Assembly: GCA_019414025.1 (NCBI GenBank)
Contig: DXMU01000019.1
Location: forward strand, 62,001 to 126,000
Reading direction: 5' to 3'
DNA: 64,000 bases
DNA from: Collinsella sp.
Lineage (GTDB): Bacteria > Actinomycetota > Coriobacteriia > Coriobacteriales > Coriobacteriaceae
The notes under the pieces are model-generated. The model saw only the letters and a program-made list of their open reading frames with translations, had not been told where the DNA came from and ran no database searches. The translations under genes and the position numbers were made by a program. Each line of letters begins with the position of its first letter. The first letter of the stretch is position 1. This document shows positions 9,738 to 17,912 of the stretch, one piece after another.

Positions 9738-10604
9738 ATGGCATCGCGGTATCAGATTGTATGTATGGTGGTCGATTGCGGCAGCCTGAAACGTGCCGCC
9801 GACGAGCTGGGCTATACGCAAAGCGCGGTGAGCCAGGCCGTCAAGGCGCTCGAGCGCGAGCTGGGCACCACGATTATCGAGCGTGGCAAGCAGGGCGTCT
9901 CACTGACGCGCGACGGCAAACAGTATCTGCCGTATCTGCGCCAGATCGTTACGGCCGAGGCCGAGCTTGAGGGCAAGCGCCAGGAGTTGCTGGGGCTTTC
10001 GTCGACCGACATTCGCATTGCGACGTTTACCAACGTGAGTCGTACTGTGTTGCCGCGTGTGATCCGCGACTTTGGGGCCCTGCATCCGGGTGTGCGCTTT
10101 ACCCTCAAGCAGGGCGATTACACGCGCAATGCCCAGTGGGTGCACGATGGCATGGTCGACTTTTGCTTTACAGCGCGTGGATTTACCGAGGGGCTCGAGA
10201 AACGCGTGGTCTATCACGACGAGCTGGTGGCGCTGTTGCCAGCCGTCCATCCACTGGCGGCAAAGGAAAAGGTGACGCTTGCCGACCTGGCGTCCGAACC
10301 GTTTGTGCTGCTGGATGAGGGCGAACAGAGTCTGGTGCTCGATGCGTTTGCCGCGCACGGGCTATCGCCGCATGTGACGAGTGAGGTCACCGATGACTAC
10401 ACCATTATGGCGATGGTGGAGGAGGGCCTCGGTGTGAGCATGCTCTACCGCCGTACCGTCGAGGGCATGCGGGCCGATAATTGTGTGCGCCCCATCGTGC
10501 ATGCTCCCTCGCGCGACGTCGTGGCGGCTTGGCGCAGCTGGGACACCATGCCTATCGCCACGAGGCGCTTTATCGACTATATGAGCTCGCATATTGTCAA
10601 TTAA
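9738..10604 (+). CDS. LysR-family transcriptional regulator
   Basis: The 288-residue protein has an N-terminal winged helix-turn-helix (about residues 3-60, with GSLKRAADELGYTQSAVSQA) and a C-terminal periplasmic-binding-protein-like effector domain (about 90-285). The ATG at 9738 follows GTGGAGG. It is divergent to the EamA transporter, which is its likely target. It resembles the LysR protein at 46493-47350 through both domains, including the shared DDYTIMAMVEEGLGVSML / DDYAIMAMVEDGLGVSIL stretch, so the two are probably paralogues. The effector is unknown. Confidence 0.92.
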   Translation: MASRYQIVCMVVDCGSLKRAADELGYTQSAVSQAVKALERELGTTIIERGKQGVSLTRDGKQYLPYLRQIVTAEAELEGKRQELLGLSSTDIRIATFTNVSRTVLPRVIRDFGALHPGVRFTLKQGDYTRNAQWVHDGMVDFCFTARGFTEGLEKRVVYHDELVALLPAVHPLAAKEKVTLADLASEPFVLLDEGEQSLVLDAFAAHGLSPHVTSEVTDDYTIMAMVEEGLGVSMLYRRTVEGMRADNCVRPIVHAPSRDVVAAWRSWDTMPIATRRFIDYMSSHIVN

Positions 10605-10631
10605 TGACTGGCGTGGCGTTGAGTGTGGTGA

Positions 10632-12014
10632 TTAGCGGGCTGTCGCTTTGGCTTGCGCCAGACGGTAGGTGCGTGCCGGATGGCAGAGCAATACCGCCAC
10701 GACCATAAAGAACGCTGTGGTGCCCAGGCTGATGGGGTAGACCATCATGATGTTCGCAAAGGTGCGGAAGTGCGGGAACACGCAGAATACCCAGTAGAAG
10801 CGGATGCCGCAGACACAGATCATGGTGATGAGGGCGGGCATGAGCGAGATGCCAAAGCCGCGCAGGTAGCCGGACATATTCTCGTAGAACATGCTAAAGG
10901 CGTATGCCGGGAAGATCGAGCACACACGGATATAGCCGATCGAGACGATGTTGGGATCGCTGTTAAAGAGCGCCAGGATCTCGCGCCCCAGACCGACGAT
11001 GATGACGATGGTGGTGAGTGCGACGATACCGCCTTCGACCAGGCAGACCTTGAGCGTTTTGGTGCAGCGGTCGATCTGGCGGGCACCGTGGTTTTGTCCC
11101 ACAAAGGTGGTGCAAGCCTGGCTAAAGCTGTTGAGCAGGTTGTAGCACACATACTCCAGGCTCATGGCAGCGCTGGATGCCGCCATGACCTCGGTGCCCA
11201 AGCTGTTGATGGCGGACTGGATGATGATGTTAGCGACGGCAAAGACGGCGCTTTGGATGCCGGCGGGCAGGCCGATCTTAACGATGCGCTTGAGGGCGAC
11301 GGGGTCTAAGCCTAAGTCGCGTGGGGTGACGCGGACGACGGAATCGGTCTTGAGCAGACGGATAAAGAGCGTGACTGCGCTGACGGTATAGGCGATGGCG
11401 GTGGCGATGGCGACACCCGCGACGCCCCAGTGGAGCACGGGGACAAAGATGAGGTCCAGGCCAATGTTGAGGACGGTGGACACGGCAAGCGCCTGCAGCG
11501 GCATGCGGGTGATGCCGACGGAGCGGAAGATTGCGGCCTCAAAGTTGTAGAGCAAGATCGAGGGCATGCTGAGCAAAAAGACGCGCAGGTAGAGCGATGC
11601 GAGCGGCATGGTTTCGTCAGGGACGTTGAGCGCGGCGAGCATGGGCTCGGCAAAGATCTCGCCCAGTGCGATGACGACAAAGCCCACGAGTGCCATCAGA
11701 ATCGAGGTATGGACGGCGCGCTTGACCATGTTCTGATCGTTGCGGCCGATGGCGTTGGCGATGACCACGTTGGAGCCAAGCGACAGCCCAATAAACAGGT
11801 TGATCATAAGACTGGTAAGCGGAACATTGGAGCCGACCGCCGCCATGGCGAGGGTTCCCTGGTCGCCCGAGAAGTTACCGATGATGACCGTGGCGATGAG
11901 GTTCGACAGCTGCTCAAGGATGCTCGTGGCGGCGACGGGAAAGGCGAACAGGGGGATATTGCGCCACAGTGAGCCGGTGGTCATGTCAATGTGCTTAGAT
12001 GCGGTATCAGCCAT
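10632..12014 (-). CDS. MATE-family efflux transporter
   Basis: The 460-residue protein has about twelve membrane segments in two homologous halves, the MATE/NorM layout. These proteins expel cationic drugs or metabolites using sodium or proton gradients. N-terminal features include the conserved P-x-x-x-x-x-LSN segment (SILEQLSNLIATVIIG). The gene stands alone and faces away from rlmA. Substrate cannot be assigned. Confidence 0.9.
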   Translation of the reverse strand: MADTASKHIDMTTGSLWRNIPLFAFPVAATSILEQLSNLIATVIIGNFSGDQGTLAMAAVGSNVPLTSLMINLFIGLSLGSNVVIANAIGRNDQNMVKRAVHTSILMALVGFVVIALGEIFAEPMLAALNVPDETMPLASLYLRVFLLSMPSILLYNFEAAIFRSVGITRMPLQALAVSTVLNIGLDLIFVPVLHWGVAGVAIATAIAYTVSAVTLFIRLLKTDSVVRVTPRDLGLDPVALKRIVKIGLPAGIQSAVFAVANIIIQSAINSLGTEVMAASSAAMSLEYVCYNLLNSFSQACTTFVGQNHGARQIDRCTKTLKVCLVEGGIVALTTIVIIVGLGREILALFNSDPNIVSIGYIRVCSIFPAYAFSMFYENMSGYLRGFGISLMPALITMICVCGIRFYWVFCVFPHFRTFANIMMVYPISLGTTAFFMVVAVLLCHPARTYRLAQAKATAR

Positions 12015-12072
12015 ACGCTCTCAATCTCTACTATGCGATTCGCTCCTTATTTGCGCAGACGATGATACTCCT

Positions 12073-12108
12073 AATCGACTAGTCGTTTAAGAACGTCCCA
12101 ATGACTAG
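12073..12108. repeat. Single GACTAGTC-type hairpin repeat
   Basis: A hairpin with arms TAGTCGTT and AATGACTA encloses the core AAGAACGTCCC. The same unit appears as a tandem array at 52423-52507, in both orientations. It lies in the divergent region between the MATE and RlmA-type genes, so here it is upstream of both genes rather than at a stop codon. Confidence 0.7.
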
Positions 12109-12164
12109 GTGGGGAAGGCGTGCGACAATGGTGGGCGTTGTGTTGTTCGCGCTAAGGAGTTGCC

Positions 12165-12980
12165 ATGTTGTTGTGTCCCGTTTGCCATGAGCCGTTGGTG
12201 GACGACGAGCGCGGTGCTGCATGTGCGGGCGGACACCGGTTTGACCGTGCGCGCGAGGGCTATCTGTATCTGCTGCGCTCGTCCAAGAGCGGCGACTCCA
12301 TGGGCGATCCCAAGTCGCAGGCGCGCAGCCGTCGTGACTTTCTGAACCGTGGATACTATGCGCCGTTGCGCGATGCGATGGTCGAGCAGGTGCGCGAGCG
12401 GGTGTCTGAACGTGCCGCGTCTACGAACGGCCCCATGACCTTGCTCGATATTTGCTGCGGCGAGGGCTACTACACCAGCACCATGGGTGCGGTGCCGGGC
12501 GTGGATGCTTACGGTTTCGACCTGGGCAAAGAGATGGTGCGCCTGGCCGCCAAGCGCGGCGATGCGACCTACTTCGTGGCCAACATGAAGGACATCCCCG
12601 TGGCTGATGGCGCCTTTGATATGGTGACCGAACTCTTTGCTCCCTTTAACGAGCGTGAGTTTTCTCGCGTGCTGGCGCCCGAGGGCTCGCTCTACACCGT
12701 GGTGCCGGGTGCCCGTCATCTGTTTGGGCTCAAAGAGGTGCTCTACGACATGCCATATCTCAATGACGAGAAGCTGCCGAAGACTACCGAGCTCGAGTTG
12801 GTCGGAACGCAGCGGGTATCTGCGAATATTACGCTCCAGACCCAGGCCGATATCGAGGCAGTGTTCCAGATGACGCCGTACTACTACCGCACGCGCCCTG
12901 CCGACAAAGAGCGCCTGGCAAACCTGGACACCCTTCAAACTGACATCGACTTCATCATCGCCGAGTACCGCCACAGCTAA
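12165..12980 (+). CDS. rlmA: RlmA-type 23S rRNA (guanine-N1) methyltransferase
   Basis: The 271-residue protein starts with a zinc-finger signature (CPVC at residues 4-7, then C and H in CAGGHRFDRAREGY), followed by a Rossmann SAM-binding domain with LLDICCGEGYYT near residues 92-103. This two-part layout is that of RlmA, which methylates a guanine of 23S rRNA helix 35. The ATG at 12165 follows AAGGAG. Gram-positive RlmA-II homologues modify G748 and affect macrolide response; which position is modified here is not visible. Confidence 0.8.
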   Translation: MLLCPVCHEPLVDDERGAACAGGHRFDRAREGYLYLLRSSKSGDSMGDPKSQARSRRDFLNRGYYAPLRDAMVEQVRERVSERAASTNGPMTLLDICCGEGYYTSTMGAVPGVDAYGFDLGKEMVRLAAKRGDATYFVANMKDIPVADGAFDMVTELFAPFNEREFSRVLAPEGSLYTVVPGARHLFGLKEVLYDMPYLNDEKLPKTTELELVGTQRVSANITLQTQADIEAVFQMTPYYYRTRPADKERLANLDTLQTDIDFIIAEYRHS

Positions 12981-12983
12981 CAA

Positions 12984-13016
12984 CCTGCCAAAAAGGGACA
13001 GGTTTATTTTGGCAGG
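12984..13016. repeat. GGGAC-core palindrome (CCTGCCAAAA type, copy 1)
   Basis: Arms CCTGCCAAAA and TTTTGGCAGG enclose AGGGACAGGTTTA. A copy identical over the whole unit lies at 34477-34509. It starts four bases after the rlmA stop codon and could serve as its terminator. It belongs to a family sharing the GGGAC core with variable stems. Confidence 0.8.
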
Positions 13017-13034
13017 GTTTATCTGGGCAAACGT

Positions 13035-13072
13035 AAAGGGCCGACCGCGTTGCTGCGCGATCGGCCCTTTTT
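13035..13072. terminator. Bidirectional intrinsic terminator
   Basis: Arms AAAGGGCCGA and TCGGCCCTTTTT form a strong hairpin with A-rich left and T-rich right flanks, so it can act in both directions for the convergent rlmA and DUF-type membrane protein genes. Confidence 0.85.
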
Positions 13073-13108
13073 AGCTGCTTGATAGCAGGGGTTATGGGAG
13101 GCAGGTGC

Positions 13109-13510
13109 CTACAGGCGGTCCTTGTTTTCGGCCTTAATGTCGTGTGCCTGCTGAATAAAGAACAGGTCGTACACCACGATGACAAAGGCACCATAGTTGA
13201 TGGCGTCGCCGCCAAACGCGGGGAGCGTGAGCACAGCCTGCGCAATCGTGGCGATTGCGGCGACGATGCCGAGCTTAAACGCGCCGCCTACCTGCGAAGG
13301 CTTGTTGGCGCCCTTGATGCCCGCAACGCCCGCGGCGAGATCGATGAGGCCCTTGGCGACCAGCACGACCGTGGCGAGCATGGCGTACGGCCCGTAGGTG
13401 GACTCGAACTTGCCGGTCGCGATGCCGGCGATTCCAATGACGAGACTGGCGATGCCCAGAACAAAATAAATCAGGGCAAGGATTTTGAGTGTCTTGCGAG
13501 CGGCGCTCAT
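13109..13510 (-). CDS. Small hypothetical four-helix membrane protein
   Basis: The 133-residue protein starts at an ATG with AAAGGA twelve bases upstream. Four hydrophobic segments are visible (about residues 9-30, 42-65, 78-97 and 104-120), with a charged C-terminus. I do not recognise a characterised family. The reading frame extends upstream to 14098, but that part overlaps other genes, and the ribosome binding site supports the short form. It stands alone, convergent with rlmA. Confidence 0.75.
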   Translation of the reverse strand: MSAARKTLKILALIYFVLGIASLVIGIAGIATGKFESTYGPYAMLATVVLVAKGLIDLAAGVAGIKGANKPSQVGGAFKLGIVAAIATIAQAVLTLPAFGGDAINYGAFVIVVYDLFFIQQAHDIKAENKDRL

Positions 13511-13738
13511 AGCTGGTCCTTTCGATGCGGGCGCGGAGAATCTGTCGCACCCAGGTTGCGGCACATATCGTGAAGCACATTGTAGTTCAACGGGGCGATG
13601 CATGCGTTTGAAAGCGTCTCTTGCCTGTACGGTCCAACCTTTCAAAAAGGAAAGCTGGACGTAAGCCAAATCGATGGCAGCACATGTACGGCGCTGCGAT
13701 GATGAGGCCGTAACAAGGAGTTGGTCTAAGGAGGAGCC

Positions 13739-13882
13739 ATGATGTACGGAACAGGGCAAGTGCGCGAGCCGCGGTCGTTGGGAAGGCGCATGAGCGATTC
13801 CGTGATCGCTGCCGTGTGCACGGGATTGATGGCGGTGCTTTGCATTGGGATGCTGTGGACCATGTCGCATGTGGGACAATAA
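13739..13882 (+). CDS. Small membrane protein, 47 residues
   Basis: An excellent ribosome binding site (AAGGAGGAGCC) precedes two adjacent ATG codons at 13739. The 47-residue product has a basic N-terminus (QVREPRSLGRRM) and one hydrophobic helix (about residues 22-43, VIAAVCTGLMAVLCIGMLW), ending at TAA 13880-13882. This looks like a genuine single-pass small protein. No family is recognised. It lies 64 bases before the rsmJ-like gene on the same strand. Confidence 0.6.
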   Translation: MMYGTGQVREPRSLGRRMSDSVIAAVCTGLMAVLCIGMLWTMSHVGQ

Positions 13883-13945
13883 CGGACGGTTGGGTGCCGA
13901 CATGAATGGCGCCCATGTATTCGTTTTGTTTGCTAAGGAGTGTCC

Positions 13946-14650
13946 ATGGGCGTCGTCGATCCCTTTTCTGTTGCTCGGGCCGCGGGGCTTGAGCTGACCG
14001 GGAAGTCCGAGGGCCTCACGCTCACCGACGGCACGATGGAACTGCGCGCCGATTTTGGCCGCATGCTGCCACGACTCAAGCAGGGCCGCCTGCAGCAAGA
14101 GCTGCTGGTAAAGGCTGCGCGCGCAAAAGGCATCGAGTGCCCATGGGCGATTGATGCCACGGCAGGCTTTGGCGAGGATTCGCTGCTGTTGGCGGCCGCG
14201 GGCTTTACCGTCGATCTGTATGAGCAGGATTGCGTGATCGCGGCGCTCCTCAAGGATGCCCTGGATCGCGCGGCAGATGATCCGGCGCTTGCGGCTGCCG
14301 TGTCGCGCATGCGCTTACATGCGGGCGAGGACAGCATTGCCGGCCTTCGCCATACGGCTGAGCTGATCGGGCGGGGCGAGCTTGCCGCCCCCGACGTGGT
14401 ATATCTGGATCCCATGTTTCCCGAACGCACCAAGAGCGCGGCGGTGAAAAAGAAGTTCCAACTCTTGCACCATCTGGAGCAGCCGTGCGCCGATGAGGAG
14501 ACGCTGGTCGAAGCTGCGCTTGCGGCGCGCCCGCGCAAGGTCGTTATCAAGCGGCCGGTGAAGGGGCCGCTGCTTGCCGGCGTTAAGCCGAGCTATCAAC
14601 TTGCGGGCAAGGCCGTTCGCTACGATGTTTTGGTGCCGCCGCGTTCGTAG
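13946..14650 (+). CDS. rsmJ: RsmJ-like 16S rRNA guanine-N2 methyltransferase
   Basis: The 234-residue protein has the SAM-binding motif IDATAGFGEDSLLLA and the catalytic-type motif DVVYLDPMFPERTK, followed by RKVVIKRP. These match RsmJ (YhiQ), which methylates G1516 of 16S rRNA. I chose the ATG at 13946 because AAGGAG lies at 13935-13940; a GTG at 13940 overlaps that site. The C-terminal part ends in a short beta-rich stretch as in the family. RsmJ is best known from proteobacteria, so the exact target base is inferred. Confidence 0.75.
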   Translation: MGVVDPFSVARAAGLELTGKSEGLTLTDGTMELRADFGRMLPRLKQGRLQQELLVKAARAKGIECPWAIDATAGFGEDSLLLAAAGFTVDLYEQDCVIAALLKDALDRAADDPALAAAVSRMRLHAGEDSIAGLRHTAELIGRGELAAPDVVYLDPMFPERTKSAAVKKKFQLLHHLEQPCADEETLVEAALAARPRKVVIKRPVKGPLLAGVKPSYQLAGKAVRYDVLVPPRS

Positions 14651-14698
14651 CTCGTGTGCGATGGCCGGCATTGCGCCGGCGCCGCGCCGATGCGGGAC

Positions 14699-14995
14699 CT
14701 ATTTCCAAGGGTGCGACGTCAGGTGCCATCCGCCGCAGTATTCGCATTTGTAGCAGGCCAAACCACGCCGCCCGCGGTTTTCGCAGTCGGCCATAACTGC
14801 CTCGGCCTCGGCACGCGTGTCGTAACGGTTTTTGCGCTCGCACGACTTGTAGCGCCAGGCTTCATCGCGCTCGGCGTCCAGGGCGTCGCGACGCTCGTCC
14901 TCGTGTGCAAACAGGTCGCTCATATCGCCGCCGGTGGCAGCGCCCAAAAACTCGCTTTTGGCCTTTGACCAGGCGGCTCGCTTTTTGCTTCCCAT
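14699..14995 (-). CDS. Hypothetical protein with C-terminal zinc-binding motif
   Basis: The 98-residue protein is charged and ends with CYKCEYCGGWHLTSHPWK; with an upstream Cys in ADCENRGRRGLACYKC this could hold a zinc ion. The ATG at 14995 has AGAGGGG upstream; a TTG at 15016 in the same frame is less likely. The middle part (AEAVMADCENRG) is predicted helical. Similar short C-x-x-C-G-G-W-H proteins occur widely as unnamed phage and chromosomal proteins. The gene is divergent to a GNAT gene, 75 bases away. Confidence 0.65.
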   Translation of the reverse strand: MGSKKRAAWSKAKSEFLGAATGGDMSDLFAHEDERRDALDAERDEAWRYKSCERKNRYDTRAEAEAVMADCENRGRRGLACYKCEYCGGWHLTSHPWK

Positions 14996-15069
14996 CTGCT
15001 TCGCGCCCCTCTTCAAACGTTGGTATCATTGCTCAATCAAAGTGATACCAATAAACGTGAGGTCGCCGC

Positions 15070-15561
15070 GTGATGATCAGAAAAACCCTCGATACCGACA
15101 TTCCCGCCGTCATGGCTATCTATGACGCCGCCCGCGCCTTTATGCGCGCGCATGGCAACGCCACGCAGTGGCCCGAGGGCACGCCTTCGGCCGAGCAACT
15201 GGCTGCCGATATTGCCGCTGGTGGCAGTTACGTGTGCGAAGTCGACGGCCGCGTGGTGGCGACGTTTGCCTTTTTACCGGGCCCGGACGAGTGCTATGAC
15301 GCAATTGAGGACGGTCAATGGCGCAGCGACACTCCGTACGCCGTGCTGCACCGTGTGGCGTCCGATGGCACCGCGCACGGCATCGCGGCTGCGATGTTTG
15401 CCTTTGCCAAGGAGCGCGCCAACCACCTGCGTATCGACACGCATCAGGATAACCTGCCCATGCAGGGTGCGAGTATTAAGGCGGGGTTCGAGCGTGCCGG
15501 CGTCGTGTATGTGTCGGACGGCACGCCGCGTGTTGCGTTTGACTGGCTGCGCGAGGCATAA
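15070..15561 (+). CDS. GNAT-family N-acetyltransferase
   Basis: The 163-residue protein has a GNAT fold pattern: MIRKTLDTDIPAVMAIYDAA at the start, a central beta region (YVCEVDGRVVATFAFL), and a later FAKERANHLRIDTHQDN segment leading to a C-terminal strand. GNAT enzymes transfer acetyl groups from acetyl-CoA to amines; the acceptor is not evident. Starts at GTG 15070 and ATG 15073 are adjacent, and GAGG at 15058-15061 suits either. A strong terminator follows. Confidence 0.8.
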   Translation: MMIRKTLDTDIPAVMAIYDAARAFMRAHGNATQWPEGTPSAEQLAADIAAGGSYVCEVDGRVVATFAFLPGPDECYDAIEDGQWRSDTPYAVLHRVASDGTAHGIAAAMFAFAKERANHLRIDTHQDNLPMQGASIKAGFERAGVVYVSDGTPRVAFDWLREA

Positions 15562-15589
15562 GAGCGAGGGCTCATATCAATAATTCGTG

Positions 15590-15627
15590 CGAACGAAAAT
15601 GGCCCCGGGTGGGGCTATTTTCGTTCG
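15590..15627. terminator. Long hairpin terminator
   Basis: Arms CGAACGAAAATGGCCCC and GGGGCTATTTTCGTTCG pair over 17 bases with a single G-T pair. The loop is four bases. It ends the GNAT transcript. Confidence 0.8.
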
Positions 15628-15815
15628 CTGCACTGTTTTGCAAGCCGGCTTTCGCAAGGCGCGAACCTACGAAAATCGCCGCGCGGCAACGCAGGGCGAT
15701 GAGCTCGGTCGGGGGATAGGGCCCACTTCGCCCGCCGGCCCGTAAATTGTATCATCCAGTGTGGAATGAGGATGCCCGTTGTCGCGTGCGATGGGCTTAC
15801 AATAAGAGGAGAGCC

Positions 15816-17819
15816 ATGTCGAAGCAAGTGGTCGTTGGAATCTTGGCGCATGTCGATGCTGGCAAGACCACGCTGGCCGAGGCCATGCTGTTCAATGCGG
15901 GTCGCATCCGCAAGCGCGGCCGCGTGGACGATGGCGATTCGCATCTGGACACTAACGCGATCGAGCGCGAGCGCGGCATCACGATCTTCTCGTCGCAGGC
16001 CGTGCTCGACCATGGCGATACCCACGTCATGCTCGTGGATGCGCCGGGGCATGTCGATTTTTCTGCCGAGGCGGAGCGCACGCTGCGCGCACTCGACTAC
16101 GCGATTTTGGTTGTGGGCGCCAACGACGGCGTGCAAGGGCACACCGAAACCCTGTGGCGCCTGCTTGCGCGCTATGACATCCCGACGTTCATCTTCATCA
16201 ACAAAATCGATTTGGAGAATCCCGGCCGCGATGTTTTGCTGGCACAACTTAGGCAACGTCTTTCCGAGGGCTGCCTGGATGCCAACGAACTGCTGGCGGG
16301 CGGCGCCGTTCAGGAGGACGCTGCTGCGTTGGACGAGGCGGCGCTCGAGGAGTTTTTTGAAGCGGGCGAGCTTTCTGTCGCAACGCTGTCGCGCATGGTT
16401 GCCGAGCGCAAGCTCTTTCCCTGCTTTGCCGGCTCGGCGCTCAAGGACCAAGGCGTGGACGAGCTGCTGGATGGCATGTGCACGCTGATGCGTGAACAGG
16501 CGTGGGCCCCGGAGTTCGCCGCGCGCGTCTATCGCGTCAGCCGAGGTGTTCGTGGCGAGCGCTTGGCTTGGGTTAAAGTGACCGGCGGCACGTTGCATGC
16601 CAAGCAGATGATTGACGGACGTTCCGGTGCCGAGGCATGGGAGCAAAAGATCGACCAGGTGCGCATCTATAACGGCGAGAAGTATGAGCTTGCCCAAGAA
16701 GTTGCTGCTGGCGGTATTTGTGCCGTGACGGGTCTTGCGCACGTTCGCCCGGGGGACGCCCTGGGCGCGGAGCCCGCGGGCGATGCGCCCGTCATTGCGC
16801 CGGTCCTCACCTATACGGTGCTGCCGGGCGAATACGACGTCCATGCGGTGTTCAAGGCGTTGACTGAGCTGGCGGACGAAGATCCCATGCTCGGCGTAAG
16901 CTGGAATACGCATCTCGAGCAGATTCACTTGCAGTTGATGGGCGCCGTGCAGCTCGAGGTCGTGCAGCGGGTGCTGGCCGATCGCTTCGGTCTTTCGATT
17001 GCGTTTGAGCCCGGCGGCATTCTCTATAAGGAGACCATTTCGCAGCCGGTCGAGGGCGTGGGCCACTTTGAGCCACTGCGCCACTATGCCGAGGTGCATC
17101 TGCGTCTGGAGCCGTTGCCGGCGGGTTCGGGCGTGCAGTTTGGCACCGTGACCTCGACCGACGAGCTCGATCTTAACTGGCAGCGTCTGGCACTCACCAA
17201 CGCCATGGAGCGCGATCACCTGGGCGTGCTGACCGGCTCGCCCATCACCGATGCGCGCATTACGCTCACGGGCGGCCGTGCGCATGCCAAACACACCGAG
17301 GGCGGCGATTTTCGCCAGGCCACGTACCGCGCGATTCGTCAGGGGCTCATGCAGGCGCGTGAGGCTGGCGCGGCGGTGCTGTTGGAGCCGTGGTACCACT
17401 TTGAGGTTGAGGTGCCGGGGGAGTGCGTGGGCCGGGCGCTCTCGGATGCCACGCGCATGGGTGCCGAGTACGAGCCACCGGCGATGGCGGGAGACCGGGC
17501 GAAGCTTGTGGGTCGCGTGCCGGCATCCGAGGTGCAGGATTACGCGCTGGAGGTGGCTGCCTACACGAGCGGTCGCGGGCATCTGTACCTGGAGTTCGCC
17601 GGTTATGCGGCCTGTCATGATGCCGAGCGCGTTATAGAGGCGGCCGCCTATGAGCCCGAGGCCGATCTGCCCAACACGCCCGACTCGGTCTTTTGCTCTC
17701 ACGGCGCCGGTTACACGGTCAAATGGTACGACGTACCCGCCGCGGCACACGTAAAGGTCGATCCCGCCACCTTCCGCCCCTGGCGTGCAGCAGACGCGGA
17801 GTTTTTCGGCCACATGTGA
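15816..17819 (+). CDS. TetM/TetW-like ribosomal-protection translation GTPase
   Basis: The 667-residue protein has all GTPase motifs: AHVDAGKT (11-18), ERERGIT (50-56), DAPGHVDF (75-82) and NKID (129-132). The later domains follow the EF-G/TetM plan, and LLEPWYHFEVEVP near the C-terminus matches the TetM segment LLEPYLSFKI. It is about 30 residues longer than TetM (639) with an extra C-terminal tail. Such proteins release tetracycline from ribosomes or act as EF-G-like factors; resistance cannot be claimed from sequence. The ATG at 15816 follows AAGAGGAGAGCC. The stop codon lies inside a palindrome. Base composition matches the neighbours, so it looks resident, not recently acquired. Confidence 0.82.
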   Translation: MSKQVVVGILAHVDAGKTTLAEAMLFNAGRIRKRGRVDDGDSHLDTNAIERERGITIFSSQAVLDHGDTHVMLVDAPGHVDFSAEAERTLRALDYAILVVGANDGVQGHTETLWRLLARYDIPTFIFINKIDLENPGRDVLLAQLRQRLSEGCLDANELLAGGAVQEDAAALDEAALEEFFEAGELSVATLSRMVAERKLFPCFAGSALKDQGVDELLDGMCTLMREQAWAPEFAARVYRVSRGVRGERLAWVKVTGGTLHAKQMIDGRSGAEAWEQKIDQVRIYNGEKYELAQEVAAGGICAVTGLAHVRPGDALGAEPAGDAPVIAPVLTYTVLPGEYDVHAVFKALTELADEDPMLGVSWNTHLEQIHLQLMGAVQLEVVQRVLADRFGLSIAFEPGGILYKETISQPVEGVGHFEPLRHYAEVHLRLEPLPAGSGVQFGTVTSTDELDLNWQRLALTNAMERDHLGVLTGSPITDARITLTGGRAHAKHTEGGDFRQATYRAIRQGLMQAREAGAAVLLEPWYHFEVEVPGECVGRALSDATRMGAEYEPPAMAGDRAKLVGRVPASEVQDYALEVAAYTSGRGHLYLEFAGYAACHDAERVIEAAAYEPEADLPNTPDSVFCSHGAGYTVKWYDVPAAAHVKVDPATFRPWRAADAEFFGHM

Positions 17820-17845
17820 CAAAGGGACAACCCCTTTGTCACATG
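17813..17845. repeat. GGGAC-core palindrome (CATGTGACAAAG type)
   Basis: Arms CATGTGACAAAGGG and CCCTTTGTCACATG enclose ACAAC. The left arm contains the last codons and stop of the TetM-like gene. It is the first of four related palindromes at consecutive gene borders up to 22869. Confidence 0.8.
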
Positions 17846-17912
17846 CTATTGGTATAACTCGGTATAAGTTGGTATAACTATTACCAGGGTTTGCCAATCC
17901 GAGGAGGCCGAC

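Noticed and set aside
15816..17819. Acquired tetracycline resistance gene
   Set aside because: The protein is diverged and longer than known Tet proteins, and no mobile element is nearby; only family membership is claimed.
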